64,000 nt of DNA, taken from a bacterium (GTDB lineage: Bacteria; Krumholzibacteriota; Krumholzibacteriia; JACNKJ01). Within the stretch, counting starts at the first letter, position 1. The number at the start of each line of letters is the position of its first letter. The stretch lies in the NCBI GenBank assembly GCA_024231955.1, contig JAAEPZ010000512.1:27578-91577 (forward strand), in the 5' to 3' direction. This document shows, in pieces, positions 46,000 to 54,510 of the stretch. The position numbers and the translations under genes are program-made. The notes beneath the pieces are model-generated. The model was given only the letters and a program-made list of their open reading frames with translations, was not told where the DNA came from and searched no databases.

Positions 46000-47193
46000 A
46001 TGAAATTCAGATCAACTGCGGTCATCCTGATCCTGTTGCTGGCCGGTGGCGCGGAACAAGCACTCGCCGAGACCATGGCCGCCAGGGGTATCATCACAGA
46101 TGGACATTCCAGTGAGTTCACGGCTGATGAAGCTGTCTTCACCGAAACCGAAGAGTTGAACTTCGACTCCTGGTGGGGCGAGAACAACGACATCAATCAG
46201 ATCAAGGCCACCTGGGACTCGGACAGCCTCTACGTCGCGGTGGACGGCCGGATCTGGAACAACAATCTGATGCTGTTTATCGATACCGATCCTCTGCGGG
46301 GCATCGAGAATGCCGACGAGTTGAACAGCTGGGCCAGAAAGCTGGAGTTCCTCCACTACCGACCGGAGTACCTCCTCGCCACCTGGGACAACAACACGTT
46401 GCCCCAGATGTGGAAACTGCCGGTGGGCTTCAGCCGCACGATAGTCGAACTTTCACCCTACGTCATCCCCGAGGAGGAGAGTTACGACCCCGACATTCAC
46501 GCGACGAAAGACTTCTGCGCAGGCGCCACCTTCAGTCAGGGTCAGACGGGCGCCGCCATGGAGGGGGCGATCCCCTGGACCACCTTCTACCCCGATCTCG
46601 ACGAGGGCACCATCCCCGTGGATGCGGAGATAGCGCTGGTTGCCGCCCTGGTGACCGGAGACGATCACAAGAGCGGTCCCGACTGCGCGCCGAACAACCT
46701 GCTGGGCATGACCAATAATGACGGGGACATCTGCATACTCGACAACTTCGTCATCCTTCACGTTGATCGCGATCTGGACGGCGAGCCGGACCTGGGTGTG
46801 GCTCCGGCCGGGCGCGAGGGTGACCACATCAGCGAAAACCCGCCCCTGACCTTCCTGCGCGATCCCCGCATTACGGGCGTTACGCTGGAACTCGACCGGG
46901 CCGAAGCGATCCGCGCAGCCTTCAGCCCCAATGGCGACGGCGATGCCGACGAGGCGGAGATCATCTTCCGCGCCTCGGTGGACTACCGCTTCAGCCTCAA
47001 CATTTACGATCCCGCCGGGCGACGGGTCCGCTCGTTGATCAGCAGGCAGGATATCGCCGGAGGCGAGGATGTGACCATCACCTGGGACGGCCGCGACGAC
47101 GACGGACTGGTGGTAGATGCCGGCATCTACCTGGCCAGCCTGAGTCTGGACCTCCACGACAGAATCAACATTCCCCTGGCGGTGGTGCGATGA
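46000..47193 (+). CDS. Secreted glucan-locus binding protein with sorting domain
   Basis: A 397-residue exported protein. Signal peptide (STAVILILLLAGGAEQALA), then a CBM9/DOMON-like beta-sandwich with the signature ATWDSDSLYVAVDGRIWNN and LFIDTD, IPWTTFYPDL and HVDRDLDGEPDLG; three other proteins in this locus share that module. The C-terminus (AAFSPNGDGDADEAEIIF, IYDPAGRRVRSL, WDGRDDDGLVVDAGIYLASL) is a FlgD-like/type 9 sorting domain ending INIPLAVVR, slightly divergent from the usual RKMLLK. It likely binds glucan at the cell surface. ATG 46000 is chosen for the signal peptide; the upstream 27 codons look non-coding. It is first of six rightward genes and overlaps the next by 4 nt. Confidence 0.78.
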   Translation: MKFRSTAVILILLLAGGAEQALAETMAARGIITDGHSSEFTADEAVFTETEELNFDSWWGENNDINQIKATWDSDSLYVAVDGRIWNNNLMLFIDTDPLRGIENADELNSWARKLEFLHYRPEYLLATWDNNTLPQMWKLPVGFSRTIVELSPYVIPEEESYDPDIHATKDFCAGATFSQGQTGAAMEGAIPWTTFYPDLDEGTIPVDAEIALVAALVTGDDHKSGPDCAPNNLLGMTNNDGDICILDNFVILHVDRDLDGEPDLGVAPAGREGDHISENPPLTFLRDPRITGVTLELDRAEAIRAAFSPNGDGDADEAEIIFRASVDYRFSLNIYDPAGRRVRSLISRQDIAGGEDVTITWDGRDDDGLVVDAGIYLASLSLDLHDRINIPLAVVR

Positions 47194-48071
47194 TACGTCT
47201 GATCCTGACAACAAGCCTGCTGCTGTTGATCTATGCCGTTCAGGCCGACGCACTCCCCTTCGACACGGTGCAGGGCAGTGCACGCGGAGCGGCCATGGCC
47301 GGCATGAACAGTGTCGTCGACCGGAACGCCGCGGTCGTATTCGGCAACCCGGCCCGTCTGGGCGCACTGAATTACGCCACCGTGCAGATGATGACCCGCG
47401 ACTGGTACAATTCGGGAATCCGCTCCTGGTCGGCCGCCTATGCGCGTCCCCTGGGCGCTTTCGGCCTGGGTATCGGCTGGCACCGCTTCGGTCTGAACGA
47501 TCTGTGGACGGAGGATGCCATCAGCCTTGCCGGCGCCTGGACCGTCCCCAAGACCCCCATCACCGAACTGACCGGGCACGTGGGTGGCGCCGTCAAGCTG
47601 CTGCAGGTCGCCGCTCCCGGTTACGAGGGCGATCATTACCAGGGCGACTTCCGCCTGTGGGCCGTCGATCTCTCCCTCCTGATGACCAGAGGTCCCTTCA
47701 CCATGGTCTGGGCTGAGGAGAATCTGGCCTGCGCCGACATGACCATGCTCGAGGGTGGGCAGCGGTACCGCGGCGCGCCTCGCAAGCATCGCGGCGGCTT
47801 GAGCTACCGCTGGCGCGACGACCTGCTGCTCGCCTGCGAATATCGCAAGCAGCAGGACTTCTCCGCCGAGTTCAACATCGGCTTCGAGCTCTCATTCTAC
47901 AGCGCTTTCTACATTCGCGGAGGGGGCAGCGAACATCACGCCTCCGCCGGTTTCGGCCTGCGAGGCGACAAATGGGACGCCGACGGCGCCTTCGAATCGC
48001 GGGGCAAGCTCGGCACGAGCCTGATCTTCTCTCTCACCTGGAATCTCGGAGTGGCGGGGGGTGAACGATGA
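47190..48071 (+). CDS. PorV/PorQ-like outer-membrane barrel protein
   Basis: A 293-residue outer-membrane protein. After a signal peptide (LILTTSLLLLIYAVQADA), the start of the mature protein, VQGSARGAAMAGMNSVVDRN and AAVVFGNPARLGALNYATV, matches the PorV/PorQ/FadL-like family (the SARGAAMG...NPAGL pattern). Alternating hydrophobic strands follow to a C-terminal strand (TSLIFSLTWNLGV). Family members are type 9 secretion components (PorV, PorQ) or FadL-type channels. Here, next to a sorting-domain protein, a role in moving or anchoring that cargo is plausible (inference). The start overlaps the preceding stop (ATGA) and the stop overlaps the next start, so the genes are translationally coupled. 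Confidence 0.72.
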   Translation: MIRLILTTSLLLLIYAVQADALPFDTVQGSARGAAMAGMNSVVDRNAAVVFGNPARLGALNYATVQMMTRDWYNSGIRSWSAAYARPLGAFGLGIGWHRFGLNDLWTEDAISLAGAWTVPKTPITELTGHVGGAVKLLQVAAPGYEGDHYQGDFRLWAVDLSLLMTRGPFTMVWAEENLACADMTMLEGGQRYRGAPRKHRGGLSYRWRDDLLLACEYRKQQDFSAEFNIGFELSFYSAFYIRGGGSEHHASAGFGLRGDKWDADGAFESRGKLGTSLIFSLTWNLGVAGGER

Positions 48072-49621
48072 ATCGGTCAACTCGCAAACAGACGTTTGTC
48101 CGTGCCGCAAGAGCCGTGGCGATTGTGGCGCTGCTCGGTTTCTCGACAGTCGCTTCGGCCGCCGACACTCAGCTCAACGGTTACTGGGAGGGCAACCTCG
48201 GCGGCAACCGTCAAAGTGACGACAACACCTGGGATATCTGGCACGGCGGGCAGTACTACGAACTCAAGCTGCTCAGCCGCCAGGGCGACAACGCCGAAGC
48301 CTGGATCAAGTTCGGCGGCCGCTGGGACGGCAACAACAACAAGTTCACCAACCCCCGGCTGTTCGCGCAGGAGGGGCATCTCAAGTATCGCCTCGACCGC
48401 GACGGCAAGGGGTTCGAGAGTTTCCTGTTCTTCCGGGAGCAGCGCTACTGGATCGGCAATCACCTGCTCAATCTGGTGGACGAGGGGAACGTCAGCAACG
48501 GCAACAACTCGCAGGGCGTCCGGTTTGACGCCTGGCATGGCGCCTGGAATCTGACCTACGTTCTGAGCGACGCCTCCGAACAGACGATGAAAGATCCCCA
48601 GGCGGACGACTTCCACATCGTCCGTTTGACCCGCCGCTACGGGGACCAGGGGAGCTATTTCGGCGGGAGTATCCTCCGCAAGGTCGACAAGGATCCCGAT
48701 AACGACTTCAATCAGGTGCGCAGTTTCGACTGGCAGTGGATCACCAATCCCGTGGACATCTCCGTGGAGGTCGCCCACAGCGAGGTGCCGAGCGAAACGG
48801 ACGTATTTAACGACACGAACGATCCCGGAGCCTGGCGACACGGCAGCTTGCGGAGATCATTCGAGGCGTTCCTCCCCACCGACGCCGCCGTGCGGGGTGA
48901 GCTGCGCAACATTACGATGGGTGACCATCGTTGGGGGCATTACACTATCAACGCGGGCTACTGGAACATCGGCTCGAATTACCGCAACTTCCTGGGCGGC
49001 GATACCACCGACCGGATCGGCCACTTCTTCAACACCTATTACCGGATGCCGCAGCGGGCGATCACCTACTCCCTGAAGTGGGGCAAGGAGCGTAAGAGCA
49101 CCTCCTACACTTACGATCTGGATGAAGACGACAATCCGATCCTGACCAATGATCCCAAGAGCTGGTTGGAGCAGAACATCTACCTCGAGTTCATCAACGG
49201 CTTCAAGGTGGCGCTCACGCACAACCGCAGAGATGAGATGTTCCTGGGGCGGGACTACCGGCACTACGACTGGCTGGCGGAGTTGATCGTGGAGAATCGG
49301 CTGGCCTGGCTGAAGACCCAGTTCAAGATCAAGGACTGGGATACGCAGCACGAGAAGCGGATCTTCGGCATGGAGACCACGCTGAACATTGGCGGACCAT
49401 GGAAGTGGTACAACCGGTTCATGGTGGCCAGCGACGCCGCCCGCTCCCGCTATATGCTCTACACGCAACTGCAGTACCGTCCCCACGACAACATGGAGAT
49501 GTTCCTCTCCTATGGCCCGGACTACTACGGTGACTGGGGCGAACTGACCAACGACGGAGACTTCGAATCCGGCGGCCGGATGCGCGACGAATACAAGCTG
49601 ATGATCAAGACCTGGTTCTGA
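48068..49621 (+). CDS. Porin-like outer-membrane beta-barrel of the glucan locus
   Basis: A 517-residue exported protein with a signal peptide (AVAIVALLGFSTVASAAD) and a mature region made of alternating amphipathic beta-strands rich in aromatic residues (QYYELKLLSRQGDNAEAWI, AITYSLKWGKERKSTSY, YMLYTQLQYRPHDNMEMF). The last residues are LMIKTWF; a terminal Phe is the outer-membrane beta-signal. No TonB box or plug is seen, so it is a porin-type channel rather than a TonB-dependent receptor. I do not recognise a named family. Aromatic-rich barrels suit malto-oligosaccharide passage. Third of six coupled genes; its start overlaps the PorV-like stop. Confidence 0.75.
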   Translation: MNRSTRKQTFVRAARAVAIVALLGFSTVASAADTQLNGYWEGNLGGNRQSDDNTWDIWHGGQYYELKLLSRQGDNAEAWIKFGGRWDGNNNKFTNPRLFAQEGHLKYRLDRDGKGFESFLFFREQRYWIGNHLLNLVDEGNVSNGNNSQGVRFDAWHGAWNLTYVLSDASEQTMKDPQADDFHIVRLTRRYGDQGSYFGGSILRKVDKDPDNDFNQVRSFDWQWITNPVDISVEVAHSEVPSETDVFNDTNDPGAWRHGSLRRSFEAFLPTDAAVRGELRNITMGDHRWGHYTINAGYWNIGSNYRNFLGGDTTDRIGHFFNTYYRMPQRAITYSLKWGKERKSTSYTYDLDEDDNPILTNDPKSWLEQNIYLEFINGFKVALTHNRRDEMFLGRDYRHYDWLAELIVENRLAWLKTQFKIKDWDTQHEKRIFGMETTLNIGGPWKWYNRFMVASDAARSRYMLYTQLQYRPHDNMEMFLSYGPDYYGDWGELTNDGDFESGGRMRDEYKLMIKTWF

Positions 49622-49634
49622 CAAAGGCGAAGTC

Positions 49635-51716
49635 ATGAAAAGAAACTACCGGGCCACGGCCCTCATTGCAGCGATCCTCCTCCTCATTGCCTGGTCGGCC
49701 TCTGCCGATCAACCCCGGGCCGTCAAGGGGGGCGTCGAGTTCAGCTTCAACGACGCCAACGCCTACAGCGTAGCCTGGGCCGGTGACTTCAACGACTGGA
49801 GCGCCACGGCCTCGATCTTCACCAAAGGTGAGGACGGCGTCTGGCGGCTGGTCTTGGCCATGGGCGAGGGTGAGTATGAATACAAGCTCATCGTCAACGG
49901 CAACTGGATGGCCGACCCGGACAACCCTCAGACGCGGGGGGAGTACAGCAACTCCTGGCTGACGGTGACCTCCTCCGGCGAGGTCAACCTGGGCGGCGGC
50001 GCGCGCAACCCCTCCCAGCTCAACAGCAGCCTCTTCATCGGCGGTTTTTACTACGCGAACTACATGATGGAGGCCAAGGAGGCCGAGAACGAGCGGATGC
50101 TGCTGGAGCGGCCCACTCACGATGTCAACCTGCGGTTCGACACCAAGCTCAACCCCTCCCTGACGGGGATGGCCGAGCTGAACGTCAACAACTCCGAAGA
50201 GTTCACCAACATGTGGACCACACACCTCAACCTGCAGCGCGCCCAGCTCAGGCTGAAGCGTCCCGGGTTCGAGTTGCGCCTTTTCGAGAACATGCCCGCC
50301 TTCCACACCGACGATCCGCTGCGGTTGGTCGGCAACGTGGGCACCTACAACTACGATTACGGCTACGACACGCGGGGCGTCGTGATCCAGGCCGACCTCC
50401 CCTGGGAGATCTCGCTCAAGGCGCTTGCCGCCGACGCCGGGGAGGATATCTGGGGCCGTCCCGAGCCGGTGCTGCCGAACGACACTCTGCTGGTCGCGAC
50501 GAGATATGCTCACCGCGACGATGAGGGCTCGCGGGATGACATCGCCGTGCAGATCGGCCGCGATGTGTTCCACAACGGTCACCTGCGCTATGTCGCCCGC
50601 GCCGTGCGTGGTCTGAAGCCGGGCACGCTGTTCACCCGCACGGGCAATCACATCGATTCGCTGACCAACTACTTCAGCCGCACGGTGCAGAACAACCTGC
50701 TGCACTCCCTGAACTGCGACCGGGAGTGGACCGATGATCTGCAGACCAGGGTGCAGGTGGTCTACGGCACGGCCACTCTGGACGGTCGTGAGGTCGTCTA
50801 CCAGAGCCTCAACGGGGATACCGAATATACCGATACCATCAACGAGAATCAGTCCTGGCGGCTGCAGGTGACCAAGGGATTCCACGCCGAGCTCGACTAC
50901 GACCTGGGCGACGACATAACATTCCGCTTCACTCATAGTCATCAGAAGAACACCAACAACTACGATCATCTGATCGAAGGGCTCTCCGGCGTGGAGGTCG
51001 GCGCCGATCAGGTGGCCACGGCCAAGACCTACCGGTTCGGTCTGGACTGGCAACGGGGCGAGTTGCGCTACACGCTCGACATCGAGCAGCAGGAGTTCCG
51101 CTTCGGTGGTCAGCTGCTATGGGGCGACCACTTCTGGTTAGCGGCCGGCGCCGAGGGAGCGGGCAACCTCTGGATCCAGGGTGACCATCTGCCCATCGCC
51201 CGCTACGGCCAGCTCGGCTTCGGCAGCGCCTCGACGATCAACCAGCACGTGCTGCTGCCCCTGGCCAAGGGCGGGAGGGGGAAGCTCGAACTGGAGCTGG
51301 ACAGCACCTTCGCGTCAACGCGTCTGGACCGTTCGCCGCTGTACTGGGATCTCGTCACCGAGTGGCGCTGGGATTTCAACAGCGACTGGCGACTGCTGCT
51401 CAACCAGCGTTTCGTCAATTACGATCACGGCTACCTGCACCTGGACGACAGCTTCACCAACTACTTCGTCGAGTTGACCTTCAAGGTCGGCGCCTCCACC
51501 CGCTTCTCGCTGGGTTACGGCGTCGATCCCTACTGTCTCGACAACATCAGCAAGACGATGAGCGCCGAAGGCCGTCGCGAGTTCATGATCGAGAACGGCG
51601 TGACCGAGAGCATCATGCTCAACAACTGGTCCCGCCTCGGTTCGGCGATCGCCAAGGCCGAAAATGAGATGAGCGATATCCAGCGAATCACCCTGGAGGG
51701 GCAGTTCACGTTCTAG
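49635..51716 (+). CDS. Outer-membrane beta-barrel with N-terminal CBM48/AMPK-type glucan-binding module
   Basis: A 693-residue exported protein. Signal peptide (ALIAAILLLIAWSASA), then residues ~28-118 form a CBM48/E-set module (VEFSFNDANAYSVAWAGDFN followed by DWSAT, DGVWRLVLAMGEGEYEYKLI, VNGNWMADPDNPQT). It matches the three modules of the GH13 enzyme and the next lipoprotein. The remaining ~560 residues are outer-membrane barrel strands (VNLRFDTKLNPSLTGMAELN, FELRLFENMPAF) ending QRITLEGQFTF with the terminal Phe beta-signal. An N-terminal module before the first strand would face the periplasm, so it may pull alpha-glucans through the pore. No TonB-dependent plug is visible. I know of no standard family with this architecture. 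13 nt after the previous gene. Confidence 0.78.
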   Translation: MKRNYRATALIAAILLLIAWSASADQPRAVKGGVEFSFNDANAYSVAWAGDFNDWSATASIFTKGEDGVWRLVLAMGEGEYEYKLIVNGNWMADPDNPQTRGEYSNSWLTVTSSGEVNLGGGARNPSQLNSSLFIGGFYYANYMMEAKEAENERMLLERPTHDVNLRFDTKLNPSLTGMAELNVNNSEEFTNMWTTHLNLQRAQLRLKRPGFELRLFENMPAFHTDDPLRLVGNVGTYNYDYGYDTRGVVIQADLPWEISLKALAADAGEDIWGRPEPVLPNDTLLVATRYAHRDDEGSRDDIAVQIGRDVFHNGHLRYVARAVRGLKPGTLFTRTGNHIDSLTNYFSRTVQNNLLHSLNCDREWTDDLQTRVQVVYGTATLDGREVVYQSLNGDTEYTDTINENQSWRLQVTKGFHAELDYDLGDDITFRFTHSHQKNTNNYDHLIEGLSGVEVGADQVATAKTYRFGLDWQRGELRYTLDIEQQEFRFGGQLLWGDHFWLAAGAEGAGNLWIQGDHLPIARYGQLGFGSASTINQHVLLPLAKGGRGKLELELDSTFASTRLDRSPLYWDLVTEWRWDFNSDWRLLLNQRFVNYDHGYLHLDDSFTNYFVELTFKVGASTRFSLGYGVDPYCLDNISKTMSAEGRREFMIENGVTESIMLNNWSRLGSAIAKAENEMSDIQRITLEGQFTF

Positions 51717-51761
51717 ATGCTCCGAGGTGGAGAGAGGCCCGAAGTAAAAAGAGGTTTGAGG

Positions 51762-52169
51762 ATGAGATTCGGAAAAATAGCACGACTTCTGCCGGCGCTG
51801 CTTTTGCTGCCGCTTCTGGGCTGTTCGTCTCTGGACCTGATCAAGAAGCGTCTGCCGCCGCCCCACCGCGTCGACGGGGGCATTCAGTTCCAGTATGAAG
51901 CGCCTGCCGCCACGACCGTGACGCTGGCGGGCAACTGGCCCGAGAATCAGTGGGGCGGGACATCCAGCCCCGCCGGCCGCTACGACAATACCATCGGTCG
52001 GATGACTGATGACGACAATGACGGCATCTGGACGATCGTGGTCGACATGAAACCGGGGCGCTACATGTACAAGTTCGTCATCGACAACAACAACTGGGAA
52101 ACCGATCCCAACAATCCCGATACCGCCAGCGAGGGTGGATTCACCAATTCTCTCATCGTGGTCAAGTAG
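51762..52169 (+). CDS. Small CBM48-type lipoprotein
   Basis: A 135-residue lipoprotein. A type II signal peptide with lipobox LLGC (Cys21) precedes a single glycogen-binding E-set/CBM48-like module: IQFQYEAPAATTVTLAGNWP, then DGIWTIVVDMKPGRYMYKFV, IDNNNWETDPNNPD and a final TNSLIVVK strand. Nothing else is present, so it is a pure binding subunit, functionally comparable to small starch-binding lipoproteins. It is encoded 45 nt after the CBM48-barrel gene and is likely its partner. ATG 51762 has AGAGG upstream; an ATG right after the previous stop (51717) would give an unlikely charged N-terminus. Confidence 0.82.
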   Translation: MRFGKIARLLPALLLLPLLGCSSLDLIKKRLPPPHRVDGGIQFQYEAPAATTVTLAGNWPENQWGGTSSPAGRYDNTIGRMTDDDNDGIWTIVVDMKPGRYMYKFVIDNNNWETDPNNPDTASEGGFTNSLIVVK

Positions 52170-52180
52170 CCGGAGGCATT

Positions 52181-53821
52181 ATGAGTTCGCGTATCAAAAA
52201 CCTGGCGATCGTTATCGTTCTGTTGGCAATCGTGGGATTCTCCTGTTTGCCCAACCCCTCCGGCCCCACGCTCGATCCCCCCGGGGATGAGCTGCTCTAC
52301 TTCGCCAACTACAACAGCATCCAGATGTGCGGCGATTTCCAGATCGATTATGACTGGTCCCCCGGTGATGCCCGCAGCAACATGAGTCTGTATGCCGACA
52401 ACAAGTGGCGAATCAGCGTGGCGATCATGGGGAGTCAGACCAGTGATGGTCAGATCGAATTCAAATTCGCCCACGACGGCAGTTGGAACGAAAGCAGCCT
52501 CGGCGCCAGCGGCACCCCTGGCGTGCTGGAGGTCAAGGACAACGCCGACAACATCCTGCTGCCCCTGACGGTCACCGACGGCTTCTACATCTTCGAGGTG
52601 AACGACGAAACTCTGCGCTACACCACGAACCCCGCGGTCGAGATCGGCACCATCACCGGTAGCGTGATCTGGGATGGCGCGGCGCCCACCCTTCCGGCCA
52701 GTGTGGAGTGCTGGGTCCAGCACCCTGCGGGCGATGTTCAGATCTGGGGCGCGGAGGCCGAGGGCGATGCGTTCACGATCCCCGCCCTCGCCGACAGTCT
52801 CTACAGGGTTCGTGTCAATGGAGGCGTTGGTTATTCCTCGGCAACGGTCGACGATGTGCGCGTCGTCGATGGTGTTGCCGTGATGGAGGCGGTAACGCTG
52901 AACCAGGTCTTCGGAGCCATCAGCGGCACGGTCAGCTTCAGCGATGGTCCCGATCCCCTGCCCGAAGCGCTCGTGGTGCTCAGCACCCATATCGATCAGG
53001 TTGAGGTTGCCCGCTTCACGACGACAACCACCTCCGGCGATTACCTGTTCGAGGGTCTGAACTATGACGACTACGACCTCACCTTCACCGCAACGGGCTA
53101 TCAGGCCGGGCTCATCGACAGCCTGCACATCGATACCGATGCCGTGAGCAGCGGCAACGATATCGAGCTTGCCAAAATTGAGGCAGCCATCCCCGACCTC
53201 CCCTACCTGACACCCGTCATTGACGGTATGATCGACGTCGGCTGGGCCACGGTTCTGGATGATCCAGCCGGCGATTCCAATTGGGGTGGCCTGAATGATT
53301 TTACGGGTCTCCATGTCGCATGGGATGCGACGAATCTCTATGTGGCCGTCGCGGGCAGTTTCGATAGCGGCAACACCGTGAACATCTACATCGACAAGGA
53401 TTTCGACAACGGGACCGGCCTCGCCGACTTCAGTACGATCCAGAGCGGCAGTGTCGCCGATCACCTGCGCAAAACTATAGACATGAGCGGAGTGACCGGC
53501 TTCGGCGCCGACTTCGCCGGCAGCGTCTGGGGCACACAATACAATCCCGAGGTCAGCGATCTCACCGACTCGGCGGCAATCGTGATGATGCCGGGTTCGG
53601 CGCTTGTGGGGTCGTCTGCGGCCATCGAGTTCTCCGTACCCTGGACGAGTCTTTATCCCGACATGAGCGGCGGCATACCCGGTCTGACCGAGCTGGCGTT
53701 CATCTGCGTGATCGGTGGCGGCGACGATGTCAACCTGGCCGGCGACACGCTGCCGGCAGTCGACGATGTGCATGCACCCGACGCGGTCTTCACTATTCAG
53801 GTGGATGCCGACAACGACTAA
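52181..53821 (+). CDS. Large modular surface lipoprotein (SusE/F-like role)
   Basis: A 546-residue putative lipoprotein. The signal segment VIVLLAIVGFSC gives Cys22 as the lipidation site; the lipobox (GFSC) is slightly atypical. Residues ~30-150 form a starch-binding-like beta domain (IQMCGDFQIDYDW, KWRISVAIM, GQIEFKFAHDGSWNE). Two carboxypeptidase-regulatory/SdrD-like beta repeats follow (ITGSVIWDGAAPTLPASVEC; ISGTVSFSDGPDPLPEALVV). The C-terminal ~190 residues are the CBM9/DOMON-like module shared in this locus (VAWDATNLYVAVAGSFDSGN, IYIDKDFDNGTG, VPWTSLYPDM, TIQVDADND). It has no sorting domain. It probably captures glucans on the outer surface, as SusE/SusF do in Bacteroides. Last gene of the operon, GGAGG at 5 nt. 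Confidence 0.75.
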   Translation: MSSRIKNLAIVIVLLAIVGFSCLPNPSGPTLDPPGDELLYFANYNSIQMCGDFQIDYDWSPGDARSNMSLYADNKWRISVAIMGSQTSDGQIEFKFAHDGSWNESSLGASGTPGVLEVKDNADNILLPLTVTDGFYIFEVNDETLRYTTNPAVEIGTITGSVIWDGAAPTLPASVECWVQHPAGDVQIWGAEAEGDAFTIPALADSLYRVRVNGGVGYSSATVDDVRVVDGVAVMEAVTLNQVFGAISGTVSFSDGPDPLPEALVVLSTHIDQVEVARFTTTTTSGDYLFEGLNYDDYDLTFTATGYQAGLIDSLHIDTDAVSSGNDIELAKIEAAIPDLPYLTPVIDGMIDVGWATVLDDPAGDSNWGGLNDFTGLHVAWDATNLYVAVAGSFDSGNTVNIYIDKDFDNGTGLADFSTIQSGSVADHLRKTIDMSGVTGFGADFAGSVWGTQYNPEVSDLTDSAAIVMMPGSALVGSSAAIEFSVPWTSLYPDMSGGIPGLTELAFICVIGGGDDVNLAGDTLPAVDDVHAPDAVFTIQVDADND

Positions 53822-53830
53822 AGGGGAGAC

Positions 53831-53890
53831 GGGGACACGCACCTCACTATAAAAGGGGACACGCACCTGAGGTGCGTGTCCCCTTTTATA
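53831..53890. repeat. 43-nt perfect palindrome with partial direct repeat (REP-like, terminator-capable)
   Basis: Arms TATAAAAGGGGACACGCACC (53848-53867) and its exact complement (53871-53890) surround TGA; the central T and A also pair, leaving one unpaired base. The 14-nt segment GGGGACACGCACCT occurs again at 53831-53844 as a direct repeat. The plus-strand transcript ends in CCCCTTTTATA, so it can terminate the outer-membrane operon ending at 53821. The motif recalls REP/RAYT-associated palindromes found in many genomes (from memory, not searched). Confidence 0.75.
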
Positions 53891-53903
53891 CAATACGAGG
53901 TGA

Positions 53904-53951
53904 TGATCCTATCCCCGAACGAAGTTCAAATTCGTAGAGAGGGGACGGATC
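53904..53951. repeat. Stem-loop with conserved 24-nt core, copy 1
   Basis: Outer arms GATCC...TCCCC (53904-53915) and GGGGA...GGATC (53941-53951) are partly complementary. The 24-nt core 53917-53940 contains an inner hairpin ACGAA/TTCGT with loop GTTCAAA. The same 24-nt core with compensatory changes is found at 54454-54477. It lies between the REP-like palindrome and the small gene at 53984. Confidence 0.55.
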
Positions 53952-53983
53952 AGCGTCTCTCGTCGTATTCCCAAGAGGACCCG

Positions 53984-54256
53984 TCAGTCCCGATGCTTGC
54001 TCGGCCAGATCTTCATCGAGACGAGGTCCCCCGTTTCCCCGTCGATAATGAACAGCTTGTAGCTGCGGGGAGGTTTGCTGTCGGTCATCTTCTCGGAGGC
54101 GACGGTCGAGCCGCTGAAGCTGAGCGTCACGCGCCAGGCATTACCATCCTCACTGAACTCGACCTCCTCCAGGCTCAGATCCTTGAGATCCAGGCGATCC
54201 TTCATCTCATCCAGGAAGGCGTAGGCTTTCTGTACGGCGGTATTGGCATCGATCAT
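53984..54256 (-). CDS. Small PepSY-like hypothetical protein
   Basis: A 90-residue protein without signal peptide. The N-terminal half is helical (NTAVQKAYAFLDEMKDRLDL); the C-terminal half alternates beta strands (AWRVTLSFSG, SYKLFIIDGETGDLVSMKIW). The pattern of a helix followed by FIIDGETGDLVSMK resembles PepSY-type domains, where a helix packs on a three-stranded sheet and a D-x-x-T-G-x-v ending is common. Similar stand-alone cytosolic proteins are of unknown role. The ATG has AGGTG 6 nt upstream. It is a lone gene between the two stem-loop repeats and runs opposite to the upstream operon. Confidence 0.72.
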   Translation of the reverse strand: MIDANTAVQKAYAFLDEMKDRLDLKDLSLEEVEFSEDGNAWRVTLSFSGSTVASEKMTDSKPPRSYKLFIIDGETGDLVSMKIWPSKHRD

Positions 54257-54433
54257 GGCATCACCTGCAGGTTAGAGCAGAGGGCGGAAACCCGCGGACG
54301 CGCGAGCCCCGTTTCGGTCAACTACAAGAATAACCCGGGAATATTCTCACATAGTTAAGATGGATTGAGGAGGGCCTCCCTCATCCTGATGCCTTGATCG
54401 AAGCACACGCTTGCGACAGAGGTGCTCAACAAA

Positions 54434-54497
54434 GAAGACGGCTCCCTTTCTCTGAACGGAGTCCAAATCCGTAGTGAAGAGAAAGGGAGCCGTCTTC
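54434..54497 (-). terminator. Long terminator-type stem-loop with conserved 24-nt core, copy 2
   Basis: Perfect 20-bp outer stem (54434-54453 with 54478-54497) enclosing a 24-nt core (54454-54477). The core itself folds as ACGGA/TCCGT with loop GTCCAAA. It begins 14 nt after the stop of the 817-residue protein gene and on the minus strand is followed by TTTGTTG, so it probably terminates that operon. The core is shared with the element at 53917-53940. Confidence 0.75.
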
Positions 54498-54510
54498 AAT
54501 CCGATGTGCG

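Noticed and set aside
49605..51053. A 482-codon minus-strand frame opposite the CBM48-barrel gene
   Set aside because: Val/Gly/His-rich composition typical of a shadow frame; the plus strand has coherent CBM48 and barrel features.
54454..54477. The 24-nt core resembles a tRNA T-arm (GTCCAAATCC)
   Set aside because: No acceptor, D or anticodon arms can be built around it. The flanks form a 20-bp terminator stem instead.
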